Assembly (NCBI GenBank): GCA_009602725.1
Contig: WELB01000215.1
Span: forward strand, 153,373-189,977
Direction: 5' to 3'
Length of the DNA stretch: 36,605 bases
DNA from: Spirogloea muscicola
Taxonomy: Eukaryota; Streptophyta; Zygnematophyceae; Spirogloeales; Spirogloeaceae
Position 1 is the first letter of the stretch; each line of letters starts with the position of its first letter. A program made the translations under genes and the position numbers. The notes under the pieces were generated by a model that was not told where the DNA came from, ran no database searches, and worked only from the letters and a program-made list of their open reading frames with translations. Below, one piece after another: positions 19,690-29,335 of the stretch.

Positions 19690-20115
19690 ACTAGAGAAGA
19701 AAGTGCTCGCCCGTTGAGAATAGGGGCTGGAAAAGCCAGCCCAAAAACAATCAACAAAAGACGAGAAGGGTGCCAGGGGAAGCGCTAAGAAAAACAAGCA
19801 CGCAAAGAAACAAAGCAGCTGTGGATCACTCAGTAACCCCTGCTAAGCAGTCTCAGGTCAGAGACGCTAGGCTCCTGGAAGTGGGTCCCCTGGCCAGAGC
19901 CAGAGGCAGCAGCGAGGGCTCTGCCGGCCCGCAGGTGCAGCGCGCGGGACATCGACTGCTGCAGCGAGACGGCCAAGCGCATCCGGTACACCTGCGCTAG
20001 CGACCCGGCTGCTGGAAAGTCCACCGGTTCCCCATGGAAGCGACGGGCGATGGCGTGGCGGGCGAGCTGGGTGAGCAACTCGAGCCACCGAGCGCCCAAC
20101 GCCCCATGCCACTAA
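19690..20115 (-). mobile_element. LINE 3' fragment, C-terminal domain plus T1 tail (best preserved)
   Basis: The minus-strand frame from about 20115 reads HGALGARWLELLTQLARHA, FHGEPVDFPAAGSLAQVYRM, AGRALAAASGSGQGTHFQEP and SDLRLLSRGY, with TGA at 19830-19832 and no interruption. The T1 tail with hairpin 19723-19742 ends near 19690. It is very similar to 7865-8318, including the repaired position of that copy's deletion. Confidence 0.8.
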
Positions 20116-20261
20116 AGCCCGAGGGACGTGCCAGCCACGCCCCGCCCAACTGTTCTGAGGCGGTGGCTGCCGCCCATCCCCCCTCCCCACCACCCCCCTG
20201 CCCCCTCCTTATCGATCAGCGACCTCGCCATGTTTAGCCGACATTCGAGCGTCAGTTAGCG

Positions 20262-20370
20262 ACCTCTGTGTGCTGACTCGTAATTACTTAGCGGGTCAGC
20301 TTAGCAGCAGGTGACGTACATCTGCCAACGTGCTTGCCTTTGTGCCTGGCCACTCAGGCCCTCCATCACT
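20262..20370 (+). mobile_element. LINE 3' fragment, tail T4b, stop mutated
   Basis: Reads VLTRNY and then TTA where other copies have TGA, followed by the T4b tail with GGCC-ACTCA-GGCCC at about 20349-20363. Confidence 0.55.
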
Positions 20371-20460
20371 CAACAAACTCTTTCTCTTTCTGGCGGAACA
20401 TTTTCAAGGCTATTGAGAACCTATAAGTACCGGCCACTTGCGTAGCTGTGTCGTGCATAA

Positions 20461-20491
20461 GATGCGCGATGCGTGATGCGTGATGCGTAAC
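20461..20491. repeat. GATGCGY short tandem repeat
   Basis: Four units of GATGCGT or GATGCGC. Confidence 0.7.
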
Positions 20492-20514
20492 TATGTGCTT
20501 AGGAGCTTCCTGGC

Positions 20515-20806
20515 CCATTTGGACCTTGGAGGTGGCCTGTTCACAGCAGTCGCCCCCGTTTGGGAGGCTTCTCTTTTCTCTGCTTGACCTCTCTTGCAGA
20601 GCTGTTGTTCAACGAGCGAGTCAGCTTAGCATCAGGCGGTACATTGAGAAGCAGCTGTGATGAAGGGGCCGAGGGCTGCAAAGCGCCAGCCCACAAAGGC
20701 TGAATAAGGTCCAGAGGAGATCACGTCTGTGCAGCCGCTTGCCTCTGTACCTGGCCACTCAGGCCCTCCATCACTCCCAACACCTGGCTGGCCTTCACAG
20801 CCCCTC
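20515..20806. mobile_element. cluster of LINE tails (T5 plus and minus, T4b plus)
   Basis: There is a degenerate T5 hairpin near 20532-20545 (plus) and GGGCTGCAAAGCGCCAGCCC at 20674-20693 (minus). A T4b tail lies at 20725-20775, and GGCTGGCCTTCACAGCC at 20786-20802 (plus) ends right beside the DNA transposon at 20810. Confidence 0.55.
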
Positions 20807-21304
20807 TTAGGGCCTGTCTACACTTGATCGCGCGGTCACGCACGTGCTGACCGCGGGTCAAGGGGCTGGTCGCCGCCACGGAGGCCGAGGCCGCCTGCAC
20901 GTGCGGAACCACCTCCCAAGCCCCGCCAGGTCGGATTGGCTGCCCGGCGCGCTAGGGCAGCAGCTTCAAACCCCGGCAGCAGCGCCGCCTCACGCCGCCT
21001 GGTCGAGCGCCCCCGCAGGCGCACGCTCCCCCCTCCGGTGCTGTCAAGATGTGCATGTGCATTGACCTGTGCGTTGACGACAGCAATGCATCGATGCCGA
21101 TTGAATGCTAGACTGCGAGCCCACGAACGAGGACAACATCGACCACTCCAATGTCCAAGAAGCGGCTCAAGGCGCTCAGAGGAGGGATGCGCTCGCACGC
21201 ACCCTCTATGAACTGCAAAGATCTCTGAAGAAGACATACTCATTGACAGTCAAAATAGAAATTCGTACATCAACGTCTTCCATTATCGTTGCTGCCGGCC
21301 CTTA

Positions 21305-21512
21305 CTACATCTTCTCAATCAGCCTGCTGAGCAGGGACATGAAGCTCTGCGACTCTGCTTCCCGTTGCTGTAGTTGCTGTTGCTGATGCTGTAGTTGCTG
21401 TTGCTGATGCTGTTGTTGCCGTTGCTGATGCTGTTGTTGCTCTTGCATATGCTGTTGTTGCTGTTGCATAAGCTGTTGGTGCTGTTGCATATGTTGTTGC
21501 TATTGTTGCTGA

Positions 21513-21546
<34 letters not shown>

Positions 21547-22332
21547 ATTCTACCATGTGAGTCAGTATCGTCTCCAGCCGACTTGTCTGTTCGTCGGCCT
21601 TCCTCTTCCGCTGACTTGTCGAGGCCTCCTCCCTGGGCGCCATGCCCGGAAGATCGGTCGAGCAGCCGGTGCTGTCAAGATGTGCTGTAGTACAAACATT
21701 AGGCATCGATCCCTGAAATGAGTCGATGATGTCGAAGACCTCGACCGCAGTGCCACGAAGAGTTGATGCCGCCTCGCCGCTCGTGCCCCTCAACCTTTTC
21801 TCCCCCTTGTAGAATTTGTCGAGGCGCTTGTACTTCTGCCGGCAGGCTTGAATATCCTTGTCAAAGCTCGGATGCTTACCGACGATGGCTGTGAGTATTC
21901 GCTTCCACTCAGCCAGCGCTTGGCCTGAGGCAGACAAGAAGAGGCGGTCAGTGGCTCAGTGACACCGGTTGTCGCGGAAGACCGTTCGCAATGATGGCGC
22001 AATGGTGCAGACCGGTGCTCACCCTGCTTGACCACGCCGCTCTTCTTGGCCAAATCGGCGGCTCCCTTAGCGTGTACGAGTGTGACTACCCACTCATGTC
22101 TCCACGAGCCCCAGCCGTCATCGCCGGGGCTGCTGCCTGCGTCAGCACCACTGTTTTGCCCTTGCTGCTCCCGGATGGCAACGTTGGGGTCGAGGATGCG
22201 AATTGGCTCCATGCCCCCGTGCAGCGGAGTGCCCCCACCAGCTGGCGCTGTTGGCGCTGGTAGAGGTGTCACTGGCGACGAGGCAATGTTGCCGCTGTCG
22301 CAGACTACAGGCGGTATGTCAGCTGCTGCCAT
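21305..22332 (-). CDS. Myb/SANT-like (trihelix) DNA-binding protein with poly-Gln tail
   Basis: Exon 1 is 22332-22023 and exon 2 starts at 21924. The 98-base intron (GTGAGC...CTCAG) is in phase. ATG 22332 is the first in frame. A Pro/Ala-rich N-terminus is followed by WRHEWVVTLVHAKGAADLAK and VVKQ. Across the intron come ALAEWKRILTAIVGKHPSFD and QKYKRLDKFYKGEKRL, a trihelix layout as in the second protein of PIF/Harbinger elements. Basic residues (SQRKRKADEQ) precede TAA 21545-21547, giving 229 residues in the standard code. Beyond it the same frame continues as a Gln/His tract with one TAG (21500-21502) and ends QSFMSLLSRLIEKM before TAG 21305-21307, about 309 residues if both are read. Likely nuclear and binding the transposon ends. 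Confidence 0.6.
21366..21547 (-). repeat. CAG/CAA/CAT (poly-Gln/His) tract
   Basis: Imperfect trinucleotide repeat of CAG, CAA and CAT codons in the Myb-like gene's frame. It also holds units of CAGCATCAGCAACAGCAACTA. Confidence 0.9.
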
Positions 22333-22567
22333 GGCAGCCACCAGCTGCAGCTGCCCTGGGACTGCGCGGCCTTGGCGATCAGGATGGCGCTATGACAGCG
22401 CTGCAGGCCAGAGCTGCCGGGAGGGGGGGAGGAGAGCAGGGTCGGGGGACTCGCATATTTGAATATCTGTGTCTTTTGGAGGGAAAGGGGAGCCAGCTGT
22501 CTCTGTTCGGGCAGGCCGGGCAGCGTCCTTGGGGTCCGAAGGGGGGTGGACGGGGGCGGTCAAAATC

Positions 22568-22593
22568 TGGGCCCTCCTCGGGAGGAGGGCCCA
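22568..22593. other. perfect hairpin, 11-bp stem, CGGG loop
   Basis: TGGGCCCTCCT, CGGG, AGGAGGGCCCA. It lies in the right subterminal region of the DNA transposon, at the position where the related element has the hairpin 22942-22963. Confidence 0.85.
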
Positions 22594-22787
22594 CTTCCGG
22601 CCGACCTCGTGGCAAACGCGCGCGTTTTCTCCTTAACGCGCCCACAAACGAGTCCTCGTCAGCGTCCGATGTGGCGCCTCCGTGTCGAGTGACCATGACC
22701 GGCCCGCAAGGCGTAAAACCGGCCGTTCCATACACCGCGCAACACGTACCCCTCGACCCGACCCGGTGACCAAGTGTAAACAGGCCC

Positions 22788-22936
22788 TCAGTAACCTCTG
22801 CTAAGCAGCCGCAGATCAGAGATGCTGGGCTCCTGGAAGTGGGTCCCCTGGCCAGAGCCAGAGGCAGCAGCGAGGGGCTCTGCCGGCACGAAGGTGCATC
22901 GCCCTGGCCATAGACCTCTGCAGCGAGACGGCCAGG
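22788..22936 (-). mobile_element. LINE 3' fragment, C-terminus without tail
   Basis: The minus strand encodes the LINE C-terminus ending SDLRLLSRGY with TGA at 22789-22791. Coding stops at 22931 (GACGGCCAG), where another element begins, and the T1 tail is missing because the DNA transposon end lies at 22787. It is thus sandwiched between two transposon ends. Confidence 0.65.
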
Positions 22937-23162
22937 ATTTCAGACCACCTCGGGAGGTGGTCTCGATTCCGGCCACCCTCGTGGCACACGGCGCCGTTTG
23001 CTCCTTAACGGGGGCAAAAGGCGTCCTGGTCAGGGTCCGATGTGGCGCCTCCGTGGCGTGCGACCATGACCGGGCCCGGCGCCATTGTAACGCGGTCACT
23101 CCGTACAGCGCGTAACACGTACCCCTCCGCGCGGCCGACCGACCCGGTGTAACCCGGCCTAG
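22937..23162. mobile_element. second DNA-transposon end fragment
   Basis: Matches 22565-22787 in order: hairpin, ATTCCGGCC, CTCGTGGCACACG, TCCTTAACG, GTCCGATGTGGCGCCTCC, GACCATGACCGG, CACGTACCCCTC and GACCCGGTGTAA. Roughly three-quarters identical by eye. It ends CCCGGCCT rather than the full terminal repeat, so it is a diverged or truncated relative. Confidence 0.6.
22942..22963. other. perfect hairpin, 9-bp stem, CGGG loop
   Basis: AGACCACCT, CGGG, AGGTGGTCT. This is the counterpart of 22568-22593, with the same loop but different arms. Confidence 0.85.
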
Positions 23163-23275
23163 AGAAAATGCGTGTATATTAAGAGATGGGGAGGCCATGT
23201 GTGGCCAAGTACAAAGGCAAGCACATTGGACAAATGTACGTCACCTGCTGCTAAGCTGACCCCCCCTAGAGAGGG
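23162..23275 (-). mobile_element. LINE tail T4b
   Basis: Reverse of 4085-4195: AAGTACAAAGGCAAGCACATTGG and GGCC-ATGTGT-GGCC, followed by the GCTGCTAAGCTGACC block next to the stop. Nearly identical to the plus copy. Confidence 0.65.
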
Positions 23276-23439
23276 CTCGACCTCCAAGCTGGCGCCAGAA
23301 GTCGACTCAATCCAAATTACCTGCAGGTCTTGCAGAGACGGGATCTCCCATTGTCCTTCCAGACCTTACACGTTCATCTGTTCTCCTCTCACAGCCATTG
23401 CCTTACACTGGAAGATCTATTTTCCCACTTGAGTCGCCG

Positions 23440-23535
23440 TGTGTTTTAGCGCTATTCTGGCCCCTTCGGATTTGGACGTTCCTTTTTCTGGGCTGGCCAA
23501 TCACAGCCATCGCCCTCTGCTCTTTCCTTCTTAAT
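23440..23535 (+). mobile_element. LINE tail T5/T7
   Basis: Hairpin GGGCTGGCCAATCACAGCC at 23490-23508, preceded by TTCCTTTTTCT and a CCCCTTCGGATTTGGAC block. Confidence 0.6.
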
Positions 23536-23806
23536 ACTATTTCATTTCAAATTCTCCGGGGCTCCGGCTGAGCCGGTGGGTCCCGGGGCGTTGATTGGGC
23601 GCGACGACGGTCAGCGCTGACCAGGACCCGCCAATCGCAGCGCAAGGTGGGACCCGGCATTGACGCGCACGTCCCCGCTCGAGAAGACGGCGTCATGGGG
23701 AACGCCGTTAGGGCAGGCCATCCTCACAGGTCCCCGTCCAGTTACTGTTTCTTGTCTCAGCCCGCCTCCCGGAGCCCGCGCCTCGGATTGCGGCACAGAT
23801 CGCGGC

Positions 23807-23813
23807 GGCGAAC

Positions 23814-23845
<32 letters not shown>

Positions 23846-23862
23846 CTCAGCGGCGGCAGTTG
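23807..23862. repeat. (CGG)n tract
   Basis: Nearly pure CGG/GGC trinucleotides in front of the scaffold gap region. Confidence 0.9.
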
Positions 23863-23984
23863 CGGAGAAATTTAGGGCTTAGGTTTATAACCAAGAGATT
23901 GAAGTTTTAGGCAAGGTTTACGACTTACTGGTTCTCTTTAGTACGGGTTTTAAATAAGTAATGTATTCTTTAATGAAGACGTGG

Positions 23985-24050
23985 GAGGAAAAGTTTAGCC
24001 CAGAAAGAATGAATAAAGACCCCAAAGGGGCCGAAAGGCGCCTTTTTTGG
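23985..24050 (-). mobile_element. LINE tail T5, partial
   Basis: Reversed TCATTCTTTCTGGGCTAAAC and the GGCGCCTTTCGGCCCCTTTGG block, as at 6720-6755. The hairpin's second arm is lost. Confidence 0.45.
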
Positions 24051-24315
24051 ATTTCCATGAGAATCTCCGTTAAGTTCTTTTTAGGGGAGGGCAAGGCGGG
24101 CCTGCCCGATATTCGCGGGCAGTGGATACTCACCACCTGCGCTGCGCCACGGGGCTGCCCGTGGACGTGGAGCAGGCTGCCCGCGACTACAGGGCAGCTG
24201 TGCCGGGCAGCGACCCGTGTTTTTTGCCTGACCCGTTCCCGAGCGTAGATGACCACAGTCGATTGGTAGTATCGTGGATTCTTAAGGAAAGGCTTACATT
24301 AGCCATCGCTCGCCC

Positions 24316-24316
24316 C

Positions 24317-24354
<38 letters not shown>
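24316..24354. repeat. (CGG)n tract
   Basis: Pure GGC/CGG run just left of the N gap. Confidence 0.9.
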
Positions 24355-24355
<1 letters not shown>

Positions 24356-24391
24356 TTTGCCGTCGCAGTGGCGCTACAGCCGCACTACGAG

Positions 24392-24934
24392 NNNNNNNNN
24401 NNNNNNNNNNNNNNNNNNNNNNNNNNNNNNNNNNNNNNNNNNNNNNNNNNNNNNNNNNNNNNNNNNNNNNNNNNNNNNNNNNNNNNNNNNNNNNNNNNNN
24501 NNNNNNNNNNNNNNNNNNNNNNNNNNNNNNNNNNNNNNNNNNNNNNNNNNNNNNNNNNNNNNNNNNNNNNNNNNNNNNNNNNNNNNNNNNNNNNNNNNNN
24601 NNNNNNNNNNNNNNNNNNNNNNNNNNNNNNNNNNNNNNNNNNNNNNNNNNNNNNNNNNNNNNNNNNNNNNNNNNNNNNNNNNNNNNNNNNNNNNNNNNNN
24701 NNNNNNNNNNNNNNNNNNNNNNNNNNNNNNNNNNNNNNNNNNNNNNNNNNNNNNNNNNNNNNNNNNNNNNNNNNNNNNNNNNNNNNNNNNNNNNNNNNNN
24801 NNNNNNNNNNNNNNNNNNNNNNNNNNNNNNNNNNNNNNNNNNNNNNNNNNNNNNNNNNNNNNNNNNNNNNNNNNNNNNNNNNNNNNNNNNNNNNNNNNNN
24901 NNNNNNNNNNNNNNNNNNNNNNNNNNNNNNNNNN
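24392..24934. other. assembly gap (543 N)
   Basis: Unresolved bases between CGG-rich flanks. The tracts on both sides suggest the gap falls in a CGG-rich region. Confidence 0.98.
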
Positions 24935-25080
24935 CCCGCCGCCGCCGTCGACCCCGGCGGGACAGCCGCGGCGATATCGCGGGTGCTTCATCGCTAGTCC
25001 TCGGGCCGCCGCGGCCGCCGCCGCCGCCACGGCCGCCCCGAGCGGCAGTGGTTGCGGTGGTGGGCTGCCTGCATGGAGAA

Positions 25081-25145
25081 CGGCGGCGGCGACTGCCTGC
25101 CAACGTTCGACGGCGGAGGCGGCGGCGGCGGCGGCGGCGGCGGCG
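25081..25145. repeat. (GGC)n tract upstream of the flippase start
   Basis: GGC-rich run, interrupted once, ending about 45 bases before the ATG at 25189. Possibly 5' untranslated leader. Confidence 0.85.
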
Positions 25146-25188
25146 CGTCGAGCGGCCTGGACGCGATAGCTCGCTGATCCAGCACCCA

Positions 25189-28100
25189 ATGTATGGCGAA
25201 GTCGGCGGCCATCGCACTGTGTGTGTCAACGACCGCGCAGACTCGGAGCTCAACCACAAGGTGCGCCGCTGCACCGCCAGACGAGCTCTGCAGCAGCAGC
25301 GGCACCACAGAGACCTTCGACTCGTCGGCCCTGCAGTGTCGATGACAAGCCTCACCGCCGTTGCCTCGTGTGCTGGTGCAGAGCAACTCGGTGTCCACGA
25401 CCAAGTACACGGCCCTCACCTTCCTCCCCAAGGGCCTCTTCGAACAGGTCTGTGGGAGGCCCGAGCCCGCACATGCGGCAGCCATTCCTAGCGCAGCAGC
25501 TGCACTTGCAGCCGCCCTTGGTGTGACTGCCAGCCTTCAGTTATTCTCGTGCAGCACTTACCCCATCCAATTGTGGCCGCTCAGAGAGGACCCTCCAGGT
25601 TAGCTGAATTGTGAGGACAAGCGTTGCTGCTGCGTTGGGGCTCTCTGTCTGGTCATCTGATCCGACGCCGCTGTCCTGGCACGCCTGCAGTTCCGGCGGG
25701 TAGCCAACTTCTACTTCCTGCTCATCTTGTCCACCACCCCCATTGAATAAGTGGATTGCCCTGCTCTGCACCAGGCGCCTCTGTGGCCTGCATTTAGCCA
25801 CAACCCAAGAGCAGCGGCCGGGAAAGGCAGAGAAAGGCTTATTTCTGAGCATTGAATGCGCTCCTCAAGGTTAGCATATTGTTGGTGGAATATCTAGAGA
25901 GGGTCGCTGCAGAGGTTACCCACAAGATTTTCTGCCAGCAGCTTGATCCTGCTTCTTTTGTGGCGCGTAGCCCTGTGCACCCAATCACACATGTTGGCTC
26001 GCTCGTCCTGGTGCTGGCCGTCCCCCTCATGAAGGAGGCATTCGAGGACAGGGTGAGCAGCTTGGAAGTTAGAAATGGGACTTGCCTGCTTCTTGGCTTT
26101 TACATCAGGGAGAAAGTATGCACGAGGGCGCTGTATAGAAAACAGCAATGGCTATCATGGTAACGGTCTTTGAAGTGGATTGAGGAAGCTAAATTTGCTG
26201 CACCCTTTGTTGCCGCATCTGCAGATAAGGTAGAACAGTGACAAGGTGATCAATGCCAGTCCGACAGAAAGTCTCAGCTGGAGAGAGTGGGTGTCCGTCC
26301 CCTGGAGTGCAGTTGAAGTTGGCGACATAGTCAGGGTGAGTCAACAGCAATCATGCTATGGAAGTTCTATATGTAGCACCTTACACTAGAGTCTGTCCCT
26401 CTGCCTCCTGCATTAACAGTGACAAGGAGCTTGTTGGACAGCCAGGCGAACTCAGATCTGCTCCAACGCCGTAGACGTAGATGCACTGACGCAGTTTGCA
26501 AGAGCTGAACCTTTGTGCAGGTCAAGTGCGACCGATTCTATCCGGCGGACCTTCTGTGCTTAGCCAGCACCAATGCGGACTGCATTGGTGCTACGTTGAG
26601 GTAGGTGACCGCTGGCCGTTGCACAGGATCCGGCAGCCCTCTGGTGCTTCAGTTGCAGCTCTGCACTGCCCGCTTTGGCTGCATCCAGCAAACGCTCCTC
26701 TTGGGGTCACCTTGCAGACATCCAACCTTGATGGCAAAACAAACCTTAAGATAGGCAAGGCGCTCGAACGGACTTGGGAGTGTGTGACCTCTCAAGCAGC
26801 TGCTGAGTTCAAAGGTGAAGATGTACTGTGCAGTCAACAACATCATTAGTCCTTCATCTTTCAAATATATGAGAAGGATTAGGTGGACTATGCAGCTGAT
26901 GCCCTACACACATAGCATCAAAGCGTAAGCAGTGCTCTGGGAAGGAGTGATTAAGCAGGGATCACTGGATTTCACAGGCACAGTGGAGTGTGAGCAGCCT
27001 AACAACTCGCTGTACACTTTCACTGGCAATCTTGTGACTGGCAAGCAGACTCTTTCAGTGACTCCGAACCAAATACTGTTGCGAGTGAGGTCCGTCAGAT
27101 GTCCACAGTGTCGGTGTTCTGATGCTCCAGCACTGCCTGGCGCGCAGGTGTCTCATAAGTCTGTCTTGCTTGCTTTGTCGCCCTGCTGTCTGGCCATGTC
27201 AACATGATCTGGAGCCTTGCAGGGATGCCGATTGCGAAACACAGAGTGGATCGTGGGTTGCGTCATTTTCACGGGTCATGAAATAAAGGTGAGTCGTCAC
27301 TTACCTCATGTCATGCACAGGGGATATGGCAGGCACTTGACAATGCAATCTGCAGAACCATGTCCATATGCCCTTAGCATAGCATAGGTGGCCTGGAGGT
27401 GATCTGTACTATGCTGGGGGAGCTGGTTGTGCAGGCTGTCATTGCTTGCATTGAGCTGCAAAATAGGCAGCATAGAAGACCATAGTTGCATGCCTGTTGC
27501 TTGATCCCTAAGGTCAGCAGTTGATCAAGTATTGCAAAGTGACCACACTGGTAAGGTTCGCTCTGTAGAGTTGCCAGCAAGAATCATAGGGCAGCCAAGG
27601 CAGCCAATGGAGGAAGGGAGGAGAAGCCAAGATATCAGCTGACCTTTGTGACTATAGACAAGAGCTGACTTACCAACTTCGGCCTTGGTCATATGACCTA
27701 GACCCTCCTTACATCGTACTGATCCGTGAGAGCTACTGATCTAGCACAGTGCTTCTGTTCCTTCAAGGTGATGATAAACGCCATGGACATCCCATCCAAA
27801 CGTAGCACGCTGGAGCGCAGGCTCGACAAGCTGATCCTGATTCTCTTTCTTATCCTCTTTTGTATGTTGCATTGGTGGCATTGGGAGGTCAGCAATGAAC
27901 CTGATACCGTCAAGTAGTGCATCATGTTCTTCAGCAGGTCTCACTTTACTTTGTGACCTTGGGCAGTACAACTCACTCATCACAGCCAATCTGGAAATAC
28001 ATGCTAGATGCTGGGGAGTACATGCTGATAACCGGCACTACCTTATGCTTATGATAGTGCGGTGTTGTGTATGATGGTGTGCAGTGCCGTGTCTCTTGAT

Positions 28101-29092
28101 CGATGGTCTTGGTACCTTCACCTGGAGGATGTGAAGGAAGCGCAGTATGACCCTAGCAATTGCTTTGTGGTGAGCATTGGCTGACCCAATCGATGACACA
28201 AACTAAGGGACCAATCTTTCTTGCTGGCGTGAGAGTTTTTACAAGAGTGAGAACAAGTCTGCAGCAAGCTAGTAAGCCACATGAGGGTGCATCTGAATGG
28301 AGATACATTCGGGGATGCAGGTTGCAATACTGAACTTGTTCACTTTCTTGGCTCTCTAATCAACAATCATACCCATTCCACTCTACGTGTCTATGGAGGT
28401 ACTGCCTCAGTACTTTCATTGAATGGTTGCACTGCTTACAATAACCATCTACAGTACACGGTGCCCTTTCCTACAAGCATTGAAGTATGCAATTGCATTC
28501 CAGTTGCCTGAAGTTGCTCTGAAGTGATCCTTCTTTTTGAGCATAGCAATGGCAACTGCTCTTTGCTTGCTTCAGATGATAAAGATTGTGCAGTCGACGC
28601 AATTTATCAACAAGGACCTAAACATGTACTACAGAGAAACAGACACGCCAGCTCTTGCTCGGACGTCAAACCTTGATGAGGAGCTAGGGCAGGTACGAGA
28701 TGATAGAGTCAATTCATGGACACATCATGTAAGCACGGGGTTGCATGTTTGGATGTTTTATTGAGCCTGTGTGCTGGCCTGTTGTGCTTGTCCAGATTGA
28801 GTACATCTTCTCAGACAAGACTGGTACCCTGACCCAAAACACGATGGAGTTTTCAAGTGCTCGATTGGCGGCGTAATGTATGGGACAGGCGTAACTGAGA
28901 TTCCTCGAGCCTCTGCCAAACGCACCGGCATAGCCCTTGACGACGTACACACTCTTACGCACATCCTTGCCAATGCTATGAGACAAATTTCTTGGCGTCC
29001 TCATGCTATGAGCTCCACCAGCGGTACAGGTCGAGTCGTCATGGCCCCCGTCAGCACGGCTCCCCCCGCTCTGTGGCACCTCCAGCCCTCCT
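25189..29092 (+). pseudogene. P4-ATPase (phospholipid flippase, plant ALA3-like), N-terminal half
   Basis: Known role of the family: ATP-driven lipid flipping in membranes. Exons read here: 25189-25260 (HRTVCVND), 25382-25447 (STTKYTALTFLPKGLFEQ), 25691-about 25746 (FRRVANFYFLLILSTTPI), 25971-26052 (MKEAFEDR), 26234-26335 (WVSVPW...VGDIV), 26521-26600, 26718-26814 (NLDGKTNLK), 26978-27084 (CEQPNNSLYTFTGNL), 27223-27288, 27768-27887 ([15 protein letters not shown]), a doubtful one from 27986, 28321-28398 (IIPIPLYVSME), 28576-28692 ([13 protein letters not shown]...LDEELGQ) and 28796 on (DKTGT at 28814-28828). Lesions: stop TAA 28357-28359, frame breaks near 26584, 27855 and 28850, donor AT at 25747, and DGET changed to DGKT. 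ATP-binding and C-terminal parts are absent. The single-T losses could be assembly errors. Confidence 0.85.
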
Positions 29093-29234
29093 AGTGTAGG
29101 GCGTCATTTCATGTAGCCACATTCTTTGCGCTGCATTTTTTGCACTTTCTGCATTTCTGCCTGAACAGTGTATTGGCTTGAATTGGCCTCGCATTTTATT
29201 TCATGCGCACCGCGCGCCTTCTCTCCCCCCTCCC

Positions 29235-29335
29235 CCGTTCCCTCCTCACCCGCAGGCGGCTGATTACTGTTGACGTGCTTGCCTACACACTTGGCTGCCG
29301 TAGCCCTCCGTCAATCAGTGCTCACTCTTCCTTCC
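29235..29335 (+). mobile_element. LINE tail T4b trace
   Basis: GACGTGCTTGCCTACACACTTGGC...GCCCTCCGTCAATC resembles the T4b tail (CTTGCCTTTGTACTTGGCC...GGCCCTCCATCA). It lies just upstream of copy C. Confidence 0.4.

Larger units (their letters stand above)
20810..22787. mobile_element. PIF/Harbinger-like DNA transposon carrying only a Myb/SANT gene
   Basis: The left end GGGCCTGTCTACACTTGATC is mirrored at the right end, whose reverse complement starts GGGCCTGTTTACACTTGGTC. The flanking triplets are TTA (20807-20809) and TCA (22788-22790), near the TWA duplication known for PIF/Harbinger. The only gene seen is the Myb/SANT-like one at 21305-22332 (minus). No DDE transposase frame fits in the remaining space, so the element would be non-autonomous. 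The superfamily is inferred from terminal wording and gene type. Confidence 0.65.

Noticed and set aside
20836-21243. 135-codon minus frame at the left end of the DNA transposon as a transposase
   Set aside because: No DDE-type motif is visible; it is Arg/Ala-rich from GC-rich sequence. The shared HLDSTG wording with the Myb-like gene comes from a 20-base direct repeat.
24122-25355. Very long frames across the N gap
   Set aside because: Most of their length is unknown bases and CGG tract. No protein can be claimed.
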